Source: Natrinema halophilum
Lineage (GTDB): Archaea; Halobacteriota; Halobacteria; Halobacteriales; Natrialbaceae
Assembly: GCF_013402815.2 (NCBI RefSeq)
Contig: NZ_CP058601.1
Coordinates: forward strand, 3,658,001 to 3,722,000
DNA: 64,000 nt
Reading direction: 5' to 3'
The notes below the pieces were generated by a model. It did no database searches, was not told the origin of the DNA, and was given only the letters and a program-made list of their open reading frames with translations. Positions 1-8,608 of this stretch are shown piece after piece. The position numbers were made by a program, and so were the translations under genes. Positions within the stretch are counted from its first letter, which is position 1. Each line of letters opens with the position of its first letter.

Positions 1-1
1 G

Positions 2-1330
2 ACCGTTTACTCGCTTCACGCCGTCTCCGGGGAGGCGTGGGCGATCAGCCTCCTCTTCGTCGTCGCAGCCGCGTTCGCCGTAGCTGTGATCGTCGGCTAT
101 CGAACGAGGGTCGCGATAGTTTGCTCGTGGCTGTTACTGCTCTCACTACACGTTCGCAATCCGATGGTCCTCAACGGTGGCGACGTACTGTTACGGATGC
201 TGGTCTTCTGGGCGATGTTTCTCCCCCTAGACGAGCGATGGGCGGTCGACGCTTCTCCAGCGGATTCCGATCGGGCAACTGTCTCGAACGTGGCGACGAT
301 GGCGCTGTTGCTCCAAGTCGTCGTCATGTACGTCGCAAACGCCATCCACAAGACGGACGGTGAGATGTGGCTGAACGGAGAGGCGGTCGTCTACGTCTTT
401 AGTCTCGACTATCAGTTCACGATTCTGCTTGGTAACGTGCTAGCCGAGTACCACGACCTGCTGCGGCTTATGACGTACCTGTGGGTCGCACTGGTCATTT
501 GTGCGCCATTGTTGCTCATTTTGACTGGGCTCCCGCGAGCGCTGCTCGCGTCGGGGTTCGTCGGTATGCACGTCGGGATGCTCGCAACGATGCGAATCGG
601 GCTCTTCCCGCTGATCGTCGTGGCCGCATTCATCCCGTTTTATCCGCCGACAGTCTGGAACTGGATTTCGGCACTCGCGTCCCGTATCGGTCTCGCGCAA
701 CCGCTACACCGCTGGTTGAGACGACTCGACGCCGTCGTTCCTGACCGTCCCGCGGCTGGCCGTGGTGGAATCGCCCTTCCTGGTCCACGAAACCTCCTCT
801 CGGCCGGCCTCGAACACGGACGCGCGGTGTTCTCGACAGCTTTACCCGCGCTGTTTCTCGTCCTCATCGTCCTCTCGAACGCTCAGGCGGTCGGATACAC
901 GCAGGTTCCTGACCCGGGCGAATCGGTCCTCGATGCGACCGAGACGGACCAGAGCTGGCGTATGTTCGCACCGGAACCGCTCCAGACGGACGGCTGGTAC
1001 GTCGTCCCGGGCGAACTCGAAAACGGGACGGAGGTCGATGCCATGTACGAATCCGAGGTGAGCTGGGAGCCACCGCCGGACGGGAATGCGGTGTACCCCA
1101 GTGCCCGCTGGAGGAAGTACCTCTCGAACGTCTGGGGAGCAGACAATACGAATCACCGGTCCTACCTCGGGAATTACCTCTGCGATCGTTGGAATCGCAA
1201 CCACGGGACGAACCTCGAGGAAATTCAAATATACTACGTGGCACAGCCCTCACAGCCGTATAACGAGACCGAACCGACGAACGAGATCATGATCAAGCAG
1301 TACAACTGCAGCGGCGATCTAGTTCAATAA
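2..1330 (+). CDS. HTTM-domain membrane protein, N-terminus outside the window
   Basis: The reading frame is open to the left edge, so the start lies upstream; 442 residues are visible. The first two thirds are strongly hydrophobic with several membrane segments. An Asn-Pro...Asn-Gly-Gly-Asp stretch between helices, followed by a helix and a segment with Lys, Trp-Leu-Asn-Gly and Val-Tyr, fits the HTTM family (horizontally transferred transmembrane, related to vitamin K-dependent gamma-carboxylase). The C-terminal 160 residues are soluble and rich in Trp, Tyr and Asn, perhaps an extracytoplasmic domain. Some family members carboxylate glutamate; no such activity can be claimed here. The next gene converges from the other strand. 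Confidence 0.75.
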   Translation, partial: TVYSLHAVSGEAWAISLLFVVAAAFAVAVIVGYRTRVAIVCSWLLLLSLHVRNPMVLNGGDVLLRMLVFWAMFLPLDERWAVDASPADSDRATVSNVATMALLLQVVVMYVANAIHKTDGEMWLNGEAVVYVFSLDYQFTILLGNVLAEYHDLLRLMTYLWVALVICAPLLLILTGLPRALLASGFVGMHVGMLATMRIGLFPLIVVAAFIPFYPPTVWNWISALASRIGLAQPLHRWLRRLDAVVPDRPAAGRGGIALPGPRNLLSAGLEHGRAVFSTALPALFLVLIVLSNAQAVGYTQVPDPGESVLDATETDQSWRMFAPEPLQTDGWYVVPGELENGTEVDAMYESEVSWEPPPDGNAVYPSARWRKYLSNVWGADNTNHRSYLGNYLCDRWNRNHGTNLEEIQIYYVAQPSQPYNETEPTNEIMIKQYNCSGDLVQ

Positions 1331-1404
1331 CTCGGTGCCCTGCGGGCGCTGTCTACTGAATCGGGACACCAACTCGCAGCAGGGGCACCGATCACTGGGT
1401 CTCG

Positions 1405-2022
1405 TTACTCCGTTGATCTGTTTGCGATCCGGGCCTCACCCGTCACGGCATCGACGTGGACGTGGACGGGCCCGGCGTCGGTGTCGAGCGGGACGATCCA
1501 CGAGGCGCTGGTCCGGTGTGGTTCCTCCAGGACAGTGATATCGTCGTACCCGTCCTGTTCTGCGGTGATGCGAGCGATCCGTGCGGCTTCGTCGGTGTCT
1601 TCGATCCTGACCTCGTCTGTCAGTCGGACGGTCACGACGGGTACGTGAGCCATTCGGACGACTCGCTCGGTGACGCTGCCAACGAGCACCCGGTCGAGTC
1701 CGGTACGGCCTTGCGTTCCCATGACGATCATGTCGATTCCGTTATCGTCGGCGTACTCGAGGATCTGTTCGTGTGGAACCCCCTGTTCGATCGCCGTTAC
1801 GACGTCGATGCCCTCTCGCGTCCCTTCAGCTTCGATACGCTCGACCGCACGATGGGCGGCCGGGATCGCTTCGTCCGTTTGGAGCGTCCCGAGAGGTCCT
1901 TCGGGAACGACGGAAAGTGCGTGGATCGTTGCATCGAAGCGATCCGCGATCGTCACCCCGTGGTTGATCGATCGGCGGGTGCCGTCGCTCCCATCCGTCG
2001 GAATGAGGACGTCCTGATACAT
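1405..2022 (-). CDS. Universal stress protein (UspA family)
   Basis: 205 residues. The N-terminal 140 residues form a Usp domain: it opens with an ILIPTDGSDG-type strand-loop and carries the ATP-binding loop MGTQGRTGLDRVLVGSVTER near residues 100-120, matching the G-2x-G-9x-G(S/T) signature of ATP-binding members. About 60 further acidic residues at the C-terminus lie outside the usual domain and resemble an added haloarchaeal module. It is probably a cytoplasmic nucleotide-binding stress protein. It is transcribed away from the acyl-CoA ligase gene across an AT-rich intergenic stretch (2023-2207) that must hold both promoters. Confidence 0.9.
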   Translation of the reverse strand: MYQDVLIPTDGSDGTRRSINHGVTIADRFDATIHALSVVPEGPLGTLQTDEAIPAAHRAVERIEAEGTREGIDVVTAIEQGVPHEQILEYADDNGIDMIVMGTQGRTGLDRVLVGSVTERVVRMAHVPVVTVRLTDEVRIEDTDEAARIARITAEQDGYDDITVLEEPHRTSASWIVPLDTDAGPVHVHVDAVTGEARIANRSTE

Positions 2023-2207
2023 GTCACGCCGAGGTTAGGTGCGAGATGGTAAATATCCTCGACTCACGTTCTAAAACATACTAATTATGAACTATCAATC
2101 AAAATAATATGAAATACGCGATGGCTTATCGGTGGAAAGGAATTTCGGCATATTACCTGAACGGTGTAAATCTTTTTTACGATACAAGGAAACGCATCAC
2201 ATGGATA

Positions 2208-3776
2208 ATGGCAAACCTTGTCACTAACGTCGCGGATGCCGTCGAGGAGTACGGCGATAACACCGCGATCGGCTTTAAGGGGTCCGAGATCAGTTACGAA
2301 GAGTTCTGGGGGCAGACGGGAGCGTTCGCGGCAGCGCTCGAGGAACGCGGCCTTGGTGAGGGCGACCGGGTTGCACTTTATTTGCCGAACCTCCCGCAGT
2401 TCGTGATCGCCTTCCACGGGACGCTTCGCGCCGGTGGGGTCGTCGTCCCGATGAATCCACAGTACAAATCCCGGGAGATTTCCCATCTGCTCGCGGACAG
2501 CGAGGCCGAAGTGGTCGTCGCACTGTCCGACCTCATCCCGTTCGTCACCGAGGTACGGGACGACACGAACGTCGAACACGTCGTCAGCGTGGGTGGCGAT
2601 GCCGAGGGTGCGACCGCGTTCGAAGCGTTTCTCGAGCCGGCGGATCCCGGAATCGAGGACCGCGCCGATGACGACGTCGCAGTCCAGCCGTACACGTCGG
2701 GGACGACCGGTCAGCCGAAGGGCGTCCAGCTAACCCACGAGAACCTCGGTTCGAACGCAAATTCCGCCTCGAAGCTCATTCCGGACGGAATTCGTTCGGA
2801 CGACAAAACGCTGGGCGTACTGCCGCTGTTCCATATCTACGGGATGACGGTCGTCATGAACGCATCACTGTTCCACGGGGCTGCGTACTACCCGATGCCC
2901 TCGTGGGAGGTACAGGACGCCGTCTCGCTCATCGAGGACGAGCAGTTAACGATCATGCACGGCGTGCCGGCGATGTACAATGACGTCATCAACCAGCCGA
3001 ACGCCGAGGAGTTCGACATGTCGTCGCTGCGCTTGTGCGGCGTCGGCGGTTCCGGGATCCCAGTGGAGGTCCTGCGCCAGTTCGAAGAGCTGTACGAACC
3101 GAAGATCTACGAGGGGTACGGTCTGACCGAAACCAGTCCGATCACTCACTTCAACAGCCCGATTGAGGGCCGGCGCGTCGGCAGCGTGGGCAAGACTGTC
3201 CCCGGCGTCGATTCGAAAGTCGTCGACGAGGATTTCGAGGAGGTACCCCCGGTCGAGAAAGGACCGATCGACGAAGAGAACGCTGACCTTCGCGAAATCA
3301 CCGGCGAGATCGTCGTCGCTGGCCCGAACGTGATGAAAGGCTACTACGGCCTGCCGGAGGCTAACGAGGAAGCCTTCACCGAAGCGGGTGGCAGACGCTG
3401 GTTCCACACCGGTGATATCGGCTACCAGGACGAGGACGGCTTCTTCTACGTCGTCGACCGCGAAAAGCACATGATCGTCACCGGCGGCTACAACGTGTAC
3501 CCGCGCGAGGTCGAAGAACTGCTCTTCGAACACGAAGACGTTGCAGACGCTGCTGTCGCAGGGATTCCGGACGAGCGCCGCGGCGAGACCGTCAAAGCCT
3601 ACATCGTTCGCACGCCCGACGGTGACGTCACGGAAGAGGAGATCAAGGAGTACTGCCTGACCAACCTCGCTGAATACAAGCATCCGCGTGAGGTCGAGTT
3701 CGTCGAGGAACTACCGCGAACGACGACCGGAAAGGTCCAAAAATTCAAGCTTCGCGAACGAGAGGGAGACAACTGA
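2208..3776 (+). CDS. Long-chain fatty-acid-CoA ligase (AMP-forming)
   Basis: 522 residues from the ATG at 2208. That ATG is preferred over an in-frame ATG at 2109 because the intervening sequence is AT-rich and non-acidic and contains a promoter-like T-rich stretch. Adenylate-forming signatures are complete: P-loop YTSGTTGQPKG, EGYGLTETSP, WFHTGDIGYQDEDG, the DREKHMI hinge, GYNVYPREVEE, and the C-terminal TTTGKVQK containing the catalytic lysine. It should activate fatty acids to acyl-CoA in the cytoplasm. Its TGA overlaps the ATG of the crotonase gene by one base, so the two are translationally coupled and probably act on the same acyl-CoA substrates. Confidence 0.93.
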   Translation: MANLVTNVADAVEEYGDNTAIGFKGSEISYEEFWGQTGAFAAALEERGLGEGDRVALYLPNLPQFVIAFHGTLRAGGVVVPMNPQYKSREISHLLADSEAEVVVALSDLIPFVTEVRDDTNVEHVVSVGGDAEGATAFEAFLEPADPGIEDRADDDVAVQPYTSGTTGQPKGVQLTHENLGSNANSASKLIPDGIRSDDKTLGVLPLFHIYGMTVVMNASLFHGAAYYPMPSWEVQDAVSLIEDEQLTIMHGVPAMYNDVINQPNAEEFDMSSLRLCGVGGSGIPVEVLRQFEELYEPKIYEGYGLTETSPITHFNSPIEGRRVGSVGKTVPGVDSKVVDEDFEEVPPVEKGPIDEENADLREITGEIVVAGPNVMKGYYGLPEANEEAFTEAGGRRWFHTGDIGYQDEDGFFYVVDREKHMIVTGGYNVYPREVEELLFEHEDVADAAVAGIPDERRGETVKAYIVRTPDGDVTEEEIKEYCLTNLAEYKHPREVEFVEELPRTTTGKVQKFKLREREGDN

Positions 3777-4576
3777 TGACTCTCGGCGACGCAGTCCTCC
3801 TCGAAATCGAGGACAACGGCCTCGCGACCATCACGCTGAATCAGCCAGACCGGCGCAACGCTCTCTCCGAAGAGCTTAGCACCGGTCTCTCGGAAGCACT
3901 CGACGAGATCGAAGGGAGCGACGCCCGCTGTGTCCTCCTCGAAGGCTCCGGCGGCTCGTTCTCCGCCGGCGGTGACATCGAGCGGATGACCGAGCGGATC
4001 GAAAGCGACGTTCCCGCTGACGACCGCGTGCGCGAACTCGAGCGCTCGACGAACGAATTCCTGCGGCGGCTGATCGACTTTCCGGTTCCGACGGTCGCGC
4101 TGGTAGACGGGCCGGCCGTCGGTGCTGGCGCGAACCTCGCGCTTGCCTGTGACATCCAACTCGCGACCGAGGACGCCGTCTTCGGATTCGTCTTCCGTCA
4201 GGTCGGTCTGAGCGTGGATGCGGGCACTTCCTACCTGCTTCCCCGGATCGTGGGCGAAAACGTCGCGAAGGAACTCGTCCTGACGGGCGACATTATCGGG
4301 GCAGAACACGCAAATGAAATCGGCTTAGTCAATCACGTCTACGGGAGCGACGACGTCGACGAACGAGTCGACGAATTCGTCGAGAAGATCGTCTCCGGGC
4401 CGCCGATTGCGCTCCGCCACGCCAACCGACTCCTCGGCGAGGGTCTCGAGAAATCGCTCGATCAGGCCCTGACCGACGAAGCGGTCGCACAGGGGATCGT
4501 CTTCGAAACTGAGGATCACGAGGAAGGGGTACGCGCCTTCTTGGAGGATCGCGATCCGGAGTTCGAAGGTCGATAG
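3776..4576 (+). CDS. Enoyl-CoA hydratase/isomerase family protein
   Basis: 266 residues, crotonase fold. The oxyanion-hole segments are visible as SGGSFSAGGDIERM near residue 65 and GPAVGAGANLALACD near residue 112. The residues at the hydratase acid/base positions differ from classical crotonase: the first Glu position reads Asn, and the second lies in a VGLSVDAGTSYLLPR segment with Asp. This pattern recalls PaaG-type isomerases more than hydratases, so the reaction may be double-bond isomerisation or another crotonase chemistry. Start codon overlaps the ligase stop codon (ATGA), so the pair forms an operon. Confidence 0.85.
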   Translation: MTLGDAVLLEIEDNGLATITLNQPDRRNALSEELSTGLSEALDEIEGSDARCVLLEGSGGSFSAGGDIERMTERIESDVPADDRVRELERSTNEFLRRLIDFPVPTVALVDGPAVGAGANLALACDIQLATEDAVFGFVFRQVGLSVDAGTSYLLPRIVGENVAKELVLTGDIIGAEHANEIGLVNHVYGSDDVDERVDEFVEKIVSGPPIALRHANRLLGEGLEKSLDQALTDEAVAQGIVFETEDHEEGVRAFLEDRDPEFEGR

Positions 4577-4638
4577 ATCGCGTTATTCCCTTCTGTCTCC
4601 TGCTACAGTATCGGACTGGGGCCGCTCCGTGACGTCTC

Positions 4639-5499
4639 TTACGACGGTCTCAACATCTGTCGGAAGGTATCCAGAATCGATGGGTCCGAGTGGGTCCCAT
4701 CCTGACGAGCGAGATAGTGATCGAGGGAATCGATAACCGTCTCGAGGTCGTCGACGCTCTCACGGTCGTAGGCGATGGTTCCAAACAGCCACACGTTTCC
4801 GTGGAGTATCAACGCGTCGTCCGTTACGCTGTAGCTATCGAAATTTTTCCACATGATGAGCCCAACGGCGGTAATCAGGCCGCTGTCGGTGATCACGTAC
4901 CGTCGTCGTCGCACTCCCTGCAACAGCGTACCCAGTTGGACGGTCCCCAGTATCGCCGGTATCGTTGCAAATAACACCTCACCAGCTGTCACGGCGATGA
5001 AGGCCCAGACGACCGTACCGACAACTGCAACGGCGCTCCCTACTCGCCGCCATCTGGGTGCGGGACGCTTCTTTGCGCTCCAGCGCGTACGACGCTCGGT
5101 TTCGGATCGGATGCGAGCGACGACGGCCCGATCGGCGACGTAGCCGACCAGAAACGCCGAGAGGACCCCGAGAGCACCGCCGACACCGAAGGGGAGCGCG
5201 GCGATGACACCGACGGCGAAAGCGGCCGGAACGGCGGCGGTAAGTTCGATGCCCGCGATAGCGATCAGACCGGCCATTTCGAGACCATCGCGGAACCGAC
5301 TCGCGGGATCAGCGACCGTTCTCAGCCCGAGACGGGCGATGATGGTTCCGAGGATGAACAAGCCACCAGCGATGGCGATAGTACCGGCCCGAACCGACGC
5401 ATCGAAGGCTCCGCTACCGGCGAACGAAACCAGCGGGGTGAACGTACTCGTGACCCACACCCCGAAGCCGAGTGCGAGACGGGTACGAAGCGAGCCCAT
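4639..5499 (-). CDS. Haloarchaeal membrane protein with PH-like C-terminal domain
   Basis: 286 residues. Four or five hydrophobic helices lie in residues 1-180, separated by an Arg/Lys-rich loop near residue 140. The last 100 residues are soluble, beginning YVITDSGLITAVG and continuing with WKNFDSYSVTDDALIL, a beta-rich pattern like the bacterial PH-like domains that follow membrane helices. No catalytic motif is seen and the function is unknown. The start ATG at 5499 is the first in frame and follows an AT-rich upstream region. Confidence 0.7.
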   Translation of the reverse strand: MGSLRTRLALGFGVWVTSTFTPLVSFAGSGAFDASVRAGTIAIAGGLFILGTIIARLGLRTVADPASRFRDGLEMAGLIAIAGIELTAAVPAAFAVGVIAALPFGVGGALGVLSAFLVGYVADRAVVARIRSETERRTRWSAKKRPAPRWRRVGSAVAVVGTVVWAFIAVTAGEVLFATIPAILGTVQLGTLLQGVRRRRYVITDSGLITAVGLIMWKNFDSYSVTDDALILHGNVWLFGTIAYDRESVDDLETVIDSLDHYLARQDGTHSDPSILDTFRQMLRPS

Positions 5500-5541
5500 A
5501 CACGCTTATTCGTCTCTGCTTTGACAAATATTTTATTATAT

Positions 5542-5997
5542 CTATGGAGAAGTATTATCGGTACCGGCGGTCGGAATGAGCGTCGAAATCCGCGCGTTCT
5601 CCTTGATCCTGAGTCCGCTACCGGCGACAGAGAGCGGCATCAGCGGCAGGTGATCGCGAACCAGCACCGACGGATGCGAGCCGCCGCGAGCGAGGAGTTC
5701 GTTGCGCGCCTGGAGCTGTGCCGGCTCGGCCAGGTCCGTCAGGAACTCGTTGTGCTGGACGACGTACTGGCCTCCCTCGAGGTCCCACCAGCCGAATTCA
5801 TCGTCCGGTGATTCGAGATCCGTCGGCACAGGCTCGAGGTCGGCATCCTCGAGTTCGTCGCCACCGAAATCGAGGCGGCCCGGGGCGGCGACCTCATAGA
5901 CTGCGCTGATGGTCAGATCGATCCCGCTTTCGTGAACCTGTACCGGTTCGTATACCAGATTGTCGACGCTTTCGACGAGGGAATGGTCGGAAGACAT
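5542..5997 (-). CDS. dCTP deaminase/dUTPase-like protein
   Basis: 151 residues. The sequence follows the haloarchaeal dCTP deaminase/dUTPase-like family: an early VHESGIDLTISAVYEV segment, a FGGDELEDADLEP acidic region, WWDLEGGQYVVQHNE, then LQARNELLARGG and a C-terminal GSGLRIKENARISTL. This beta-sandwich superfamily handles dCTP or dUTP and lowers dUTP for DNA synthesis. The canonical uridine-binding serine motif is not obvious, so deaminase, diphosphatase or a diverged role cannot be separated. The neighbouring genes give no pathway context. Confidence 0.75.
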   Translation of the reverse strand: MSSDHSLVESVDNLVYEPVQVHESGIDLTISAVYEVAAPGRLDFGGDELEDADLEPVPTDLESPDDEFGWWDLEGGQYVVQHNEFLTDLAEPAQLQARNELLARGGSHPSVLVRDHLPLMPLSVAGSGLRIKENARISTLIPTAGTDNTSP

Positions 5998-6204
5998 ATC
6001 GGGTGAACTGACGGTTTCGAACGCAAAAAAGGATGGTGTCGTCGCCGTCGGCGGTTTCGCTGCAGGACCTGTGTCGAAATTCTTACGACGACGAGCAGTG
6101 GTCCATCAGCGACGGACCGAGCGGGCGACCCGTGACTCAATCGACGCTGTCACGAATCCGCTGCGAGCCCCGAACCCTATATGCTGGGGCCTGTATCCTC
6201 GCGT

Positions 6205-6873
6205 ATGACCGACGTACTCACGGACGATATCGCACGCTTCGTTCGCGCAGTCGGCCCGGAACCGGACGAAACGCTGCTCGAGATGGACGAGTACGCGGCC
6301 GCCAAGGGGTTCCCGCACGTCGGCCCCGACGTCGGCGCGTTCCTCCGGTTTATCGCTCGCCTGAGCGACGCCGAGCGGATATTCGAGTTCGGTTCGGGCT
6401 ACGGCTACTCCGCCTACTGGTTCGCCGACGCGTTACCCGACGATGGCGAGATCGTACTCACTGAGGTCGACGACGCCGAACTCGAGCTAGCCCGAGAGTA
6501 CATGGCTGCGGGCGGGTACGACGAGGTGGCGAGATACGAACGTGGCGACGCAATGGAGACGATTGAGACTGTCGACGGCCCCTTCGACGTCGTCCTGATC
6601 GACCACCAGAAGAGCGCGTACGCCGATGCGTTTGACGCCGTCAGATCGAAACTACCGGTCGGAGGCGTCGTCGTAGCCGATAACGCAGTAACGGCTAGCG
6701 TGGTCGAGTTCGACGCGCTACTCGAGTGGGCCGAGGGCGGGTCGCCGAACGGGACGAGCGAGCACACCCAGGGGGTCATCGACTATCTCGAGACGGTCCG
6801 GACGGATCCGGCGTTCGAGACGATAGTAGTGCCGCTGGGCGAAGGAATCGCGGTGAGTTACCGTGTAAAGTAG
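6205..6873 (+). CDS. SAM-dependent O-methyltransferase (family 3 type)
   Basis: 222 residues from ATG 6205; an upstream in-frame ATG at 6181 would add eight untypical residues. The Rossmann methyltransferase core shows IFEFGSGYGYSAYWFA (SAM-binding motif I) near residue 62, an acidic LTEVDDAE at the end of strand 2, FDVVLIDHQKSAY near residue 130 and VADNAV after strand 5, the layout of catechol/caffeoyl-CoA O-methyltransferases. The substrate is unknown. Its last 16 bases overlap the last codons of the convergent membrane-protein gene. Confidence 0.88.
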   Translation: MTDVLTDDIARFVRAVGPEPDETLLEMDEYAAAKGFPHVGPDVGAFLRFIARLSDAERIFEFGSGYGYSAYWFADALPDDGEIVLTEVDDAELELAREYMAAGGYDEVARYERGDAMETIETVDGPFDVVLIDHQKSAYADAFDAVRSKLPVGGVVVADNAVTASVVEFDALLEWAEGGSPNGTSEHTQGVIDYLETVRTDPAFETIVVPLGEGIAVSYRVK

Positions 6874-7337
6874 TCGGACGCGTCGCCGTCGATAACTTGA
6901 TTTTCGGCCGGAGACGGGGAGGCGTACTCCCGGAAGCCGAGAAAGATCGTCGATCCGATTGCCGAAAGGAGCGTCGCCCACGTGACTGCGGTGAGTGCGA
7001 CGACCGTTACTCGAGTTGGGCCTGGTGCCATCGAGCCGACCGCCTCGAGGCCGACGGCGTGACTGCTGGCGATTAGAAGGAATCCTACCCAAAGCCCCAG
7101 CGCCGTTTGCGCTAGCGTCCGCCGGTCGACCGACCCGGCGTAGCGAGCAATACAGTAGACCCCGGCGATAGCAAGGACTGTCGCTCCGAGGGTTAATTCA
7201 ACCGAACCGACGGCGACGTTGGTGACGCCGGCAACGGCGAAACAGGCCAGCGAGATGGCGAGCAAGTACCGGTCCGAACCGCGTATTGTCGGAATCACGT
7301 CGTGCACCGCTTTGCCGGGTTGAGTAGGTGCCTGCAT
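6858..7337 (-). CDS. Small four-helix membrane protein, haloarchaeal, unknown function
   Basis: 159 residues from ATG 7337; a longer in-frame opening exists upstream, but its extra residues are basic and not haloarchaeal in composition. After a short polar N-terminus come four hydrophobic helices (about residues 25-140) and a 20-residue acidic tail ending ASDYFTR. No motif suggests a reaction. Layout, size and the FREYASPSP / WYGIHPGRP type tail boundaries resemble the next gene on the same strand (7489-7932), so the two may be diverged tandem paralogues. Its 3' end overlaps the methyltransferase gene by 16 bases. Confidence 0.68.
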   Translation of the reverse strand: MQAPTQPGKAVHDVIPTIRGSDRYLLAISLACFAVAGVTNVAVGSVELTLGATVLAIAGVYCIARYAGSVDRRTLAQTALGLWVGFLLIASSHAVGLEAVGSMAPGPTRVTVVALTAVTWATLLSAIGSTIFLGFREYASPSPAENQVIDGDASDYFTR

Positions 7338-7488
7338 ATATAGCTGTTGCCTGGCTCCGACGCCCGCCCAGATTGTGGAAACCCTCCGTTTTCTCTCCCG
7401 CCGTTCGAACGAATTCACGGTTCCAGTGGGGGTCCAGATTCCCGGTGTTACTGAGCAGGCCACCGCCGAGCGAACTGAACGGGACGCT

Positions 7489-7932
7489 TCACTCCTCGAG
7501 CAGGATGCGCTCTTCAGGGGTCGGACGGCCGGGATGGATCCCGTACCAGGCGAAGCCGTATAGTACCGTCATCGACACCGCACAGAGGACCGTTGCACCG
7601 GCGACTGCCTCGAGCGCGAAGCCGACGACCGGACCGGCGAAGGCGCCGCCGACGGCGGCCGCAGCTTCGCTGTCGGGTGCCGTTGCCAGGGCGTAGGGAA
7701 CGAACGTTGCAAACGCGATGAACCACCATCGCTTCGCGTTACGCAACAGCCGGGACGTACTGTGATCTCGTGCGGTCCTCGTAACGCTTGCGACGCCGAG
7801 TGTGATCAGACACAAAGCAATGATCGTTCGAAACGGGGCGTCAAATACGGTATTAACCGCGACACCGGAAGCGACGATTGCGACGCCGCCAGCGTGATAG
7901 AGAACTGATGGGCTGGGGCCTGTTCGTGGCAT
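7489..7932 (-). CDS. Small four-helix membrane protein, possible paralogue of the preceding gene
   Basis: 147 residues from ATG 7932; earlier in-frame starts would run through the gene at 8069 on the other strand. Four hydrophobic helices occupy most of the protein, with a short Arg/Lys loop after helix two and an acidic C-terminus ending in EERILLEE. No catalytic residues are recognisable. The gene lies 151 bases upstream of its look-alike at 6858-7337, and its promoter region is shared with the divergent gene at 8069. Confidence 0.62.
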   Translation of the reverse strand: MPRTGPSPSVLYHAGGVAIVASGVAVNTVFDAPFRTIIALCLITLGVASVTRTARDHSTSRLLRNAKRWWFIAFATFVPYALATAPDSEAAAAVGGAFAGPVVGFALEAVAGATVLCAVSMTVLYGFAWYGIHPGRPTPEERILLEE

Positions 7933-8068
7933 TCTGCTATTCGGTAGCAACGGATTGTACAAAACTCTCGCGGACTTCCGGCGAAGTGAATACAATAAGA
8001 CATGTAGACCGAGGCGCCGGCGAACAACAAAGGATGTATTACCGACGCCGGTAAGACGATGAGAACGA

Positions 8069-8590
8069 ATGGGGGAACGCGACGAGGCTGAATCCGAAAC
8101 AGCATTGAGACGATACACACTGGCCGTATTCGACCGTGCGAGGCGCGTCGCTTCGCGAGCCTCTGACAGTAACACCGTTCGGTTCGCCCGTCGGTTCTGG
8201 AGACGATTCGTCCGAGAGCGTCCGACCGATTGCCAGGTATCGATCACGTTTCCGACAGGTGACGGTGGGCCGTCGATCGGCACGATTCACGACTGGATCG
8301 AGGACCTTGAAATTGCCTTCGAGGGCCGACTCGACGTCTACGCTCGGCGACGGTGTATCAGGGTCGTCACCGACACCGTACCAGCCGATCAGGTCGACAT
8401 CGACGCGGTCGAGGCAATCGTCAACCGGATCGAGATGGGGTACGACGCGACTCACTCGCTGGCGCACATAGAAAAGATTCGGTTCCGAAACGGCAGACTC
8501 GTCAGAGCTGATGTCGTCGTTCCGGTGAAACCGCTCTTTCCCCGCGAGGGGACTGCTGAACCGACGCACGTCACGTCAACGGCTGATTGA
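8069..8590 (+). CDS. Conserved haloarchaeal hypothetical protein
   Basis: 173 residues. Codon choice is typical of genes here (G/C third positions, Asp/Glu-rich), which favours this strand over the antisense frame of similar length. The N-terminal 50 residues are Arg-rich and helical. The remainder alternates beta and alpha, with GTIHDWIEDLEIAFEGRLDVY and DQVDIDAVEAIVNRIEMG, and ends in an unstructured tail. There are no membrane segments or metal motifs. I do not recognise the family. Its end lies 18 bases from the convergent MscS-like gene. Confidence 0.6.
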   Translation: MGERDEAESETALRRYTLAVFDRARRVASRASDSNTVRFARRFWRRFVRERPTDCQVSITFPTGDGGPSIGTIHDWIEDLEIAFEGRLDVYARRRCIRVVTDTVPADQVDIDAVEAIVNRIEMGYDATHSLAHIEKIRFRNGRLVRADVVVPVKPLFPREGTAEPTHVTSTAD

Positions 8591-8608
8591 TCGATAGCCC
8601 GATATTGA

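Noticed and set aside
8039-8569. Minus-strand 176-codon frame opposite the gene at 8069
   Set aside because: Codon third-position bias and acidic composition favour the plus strand.
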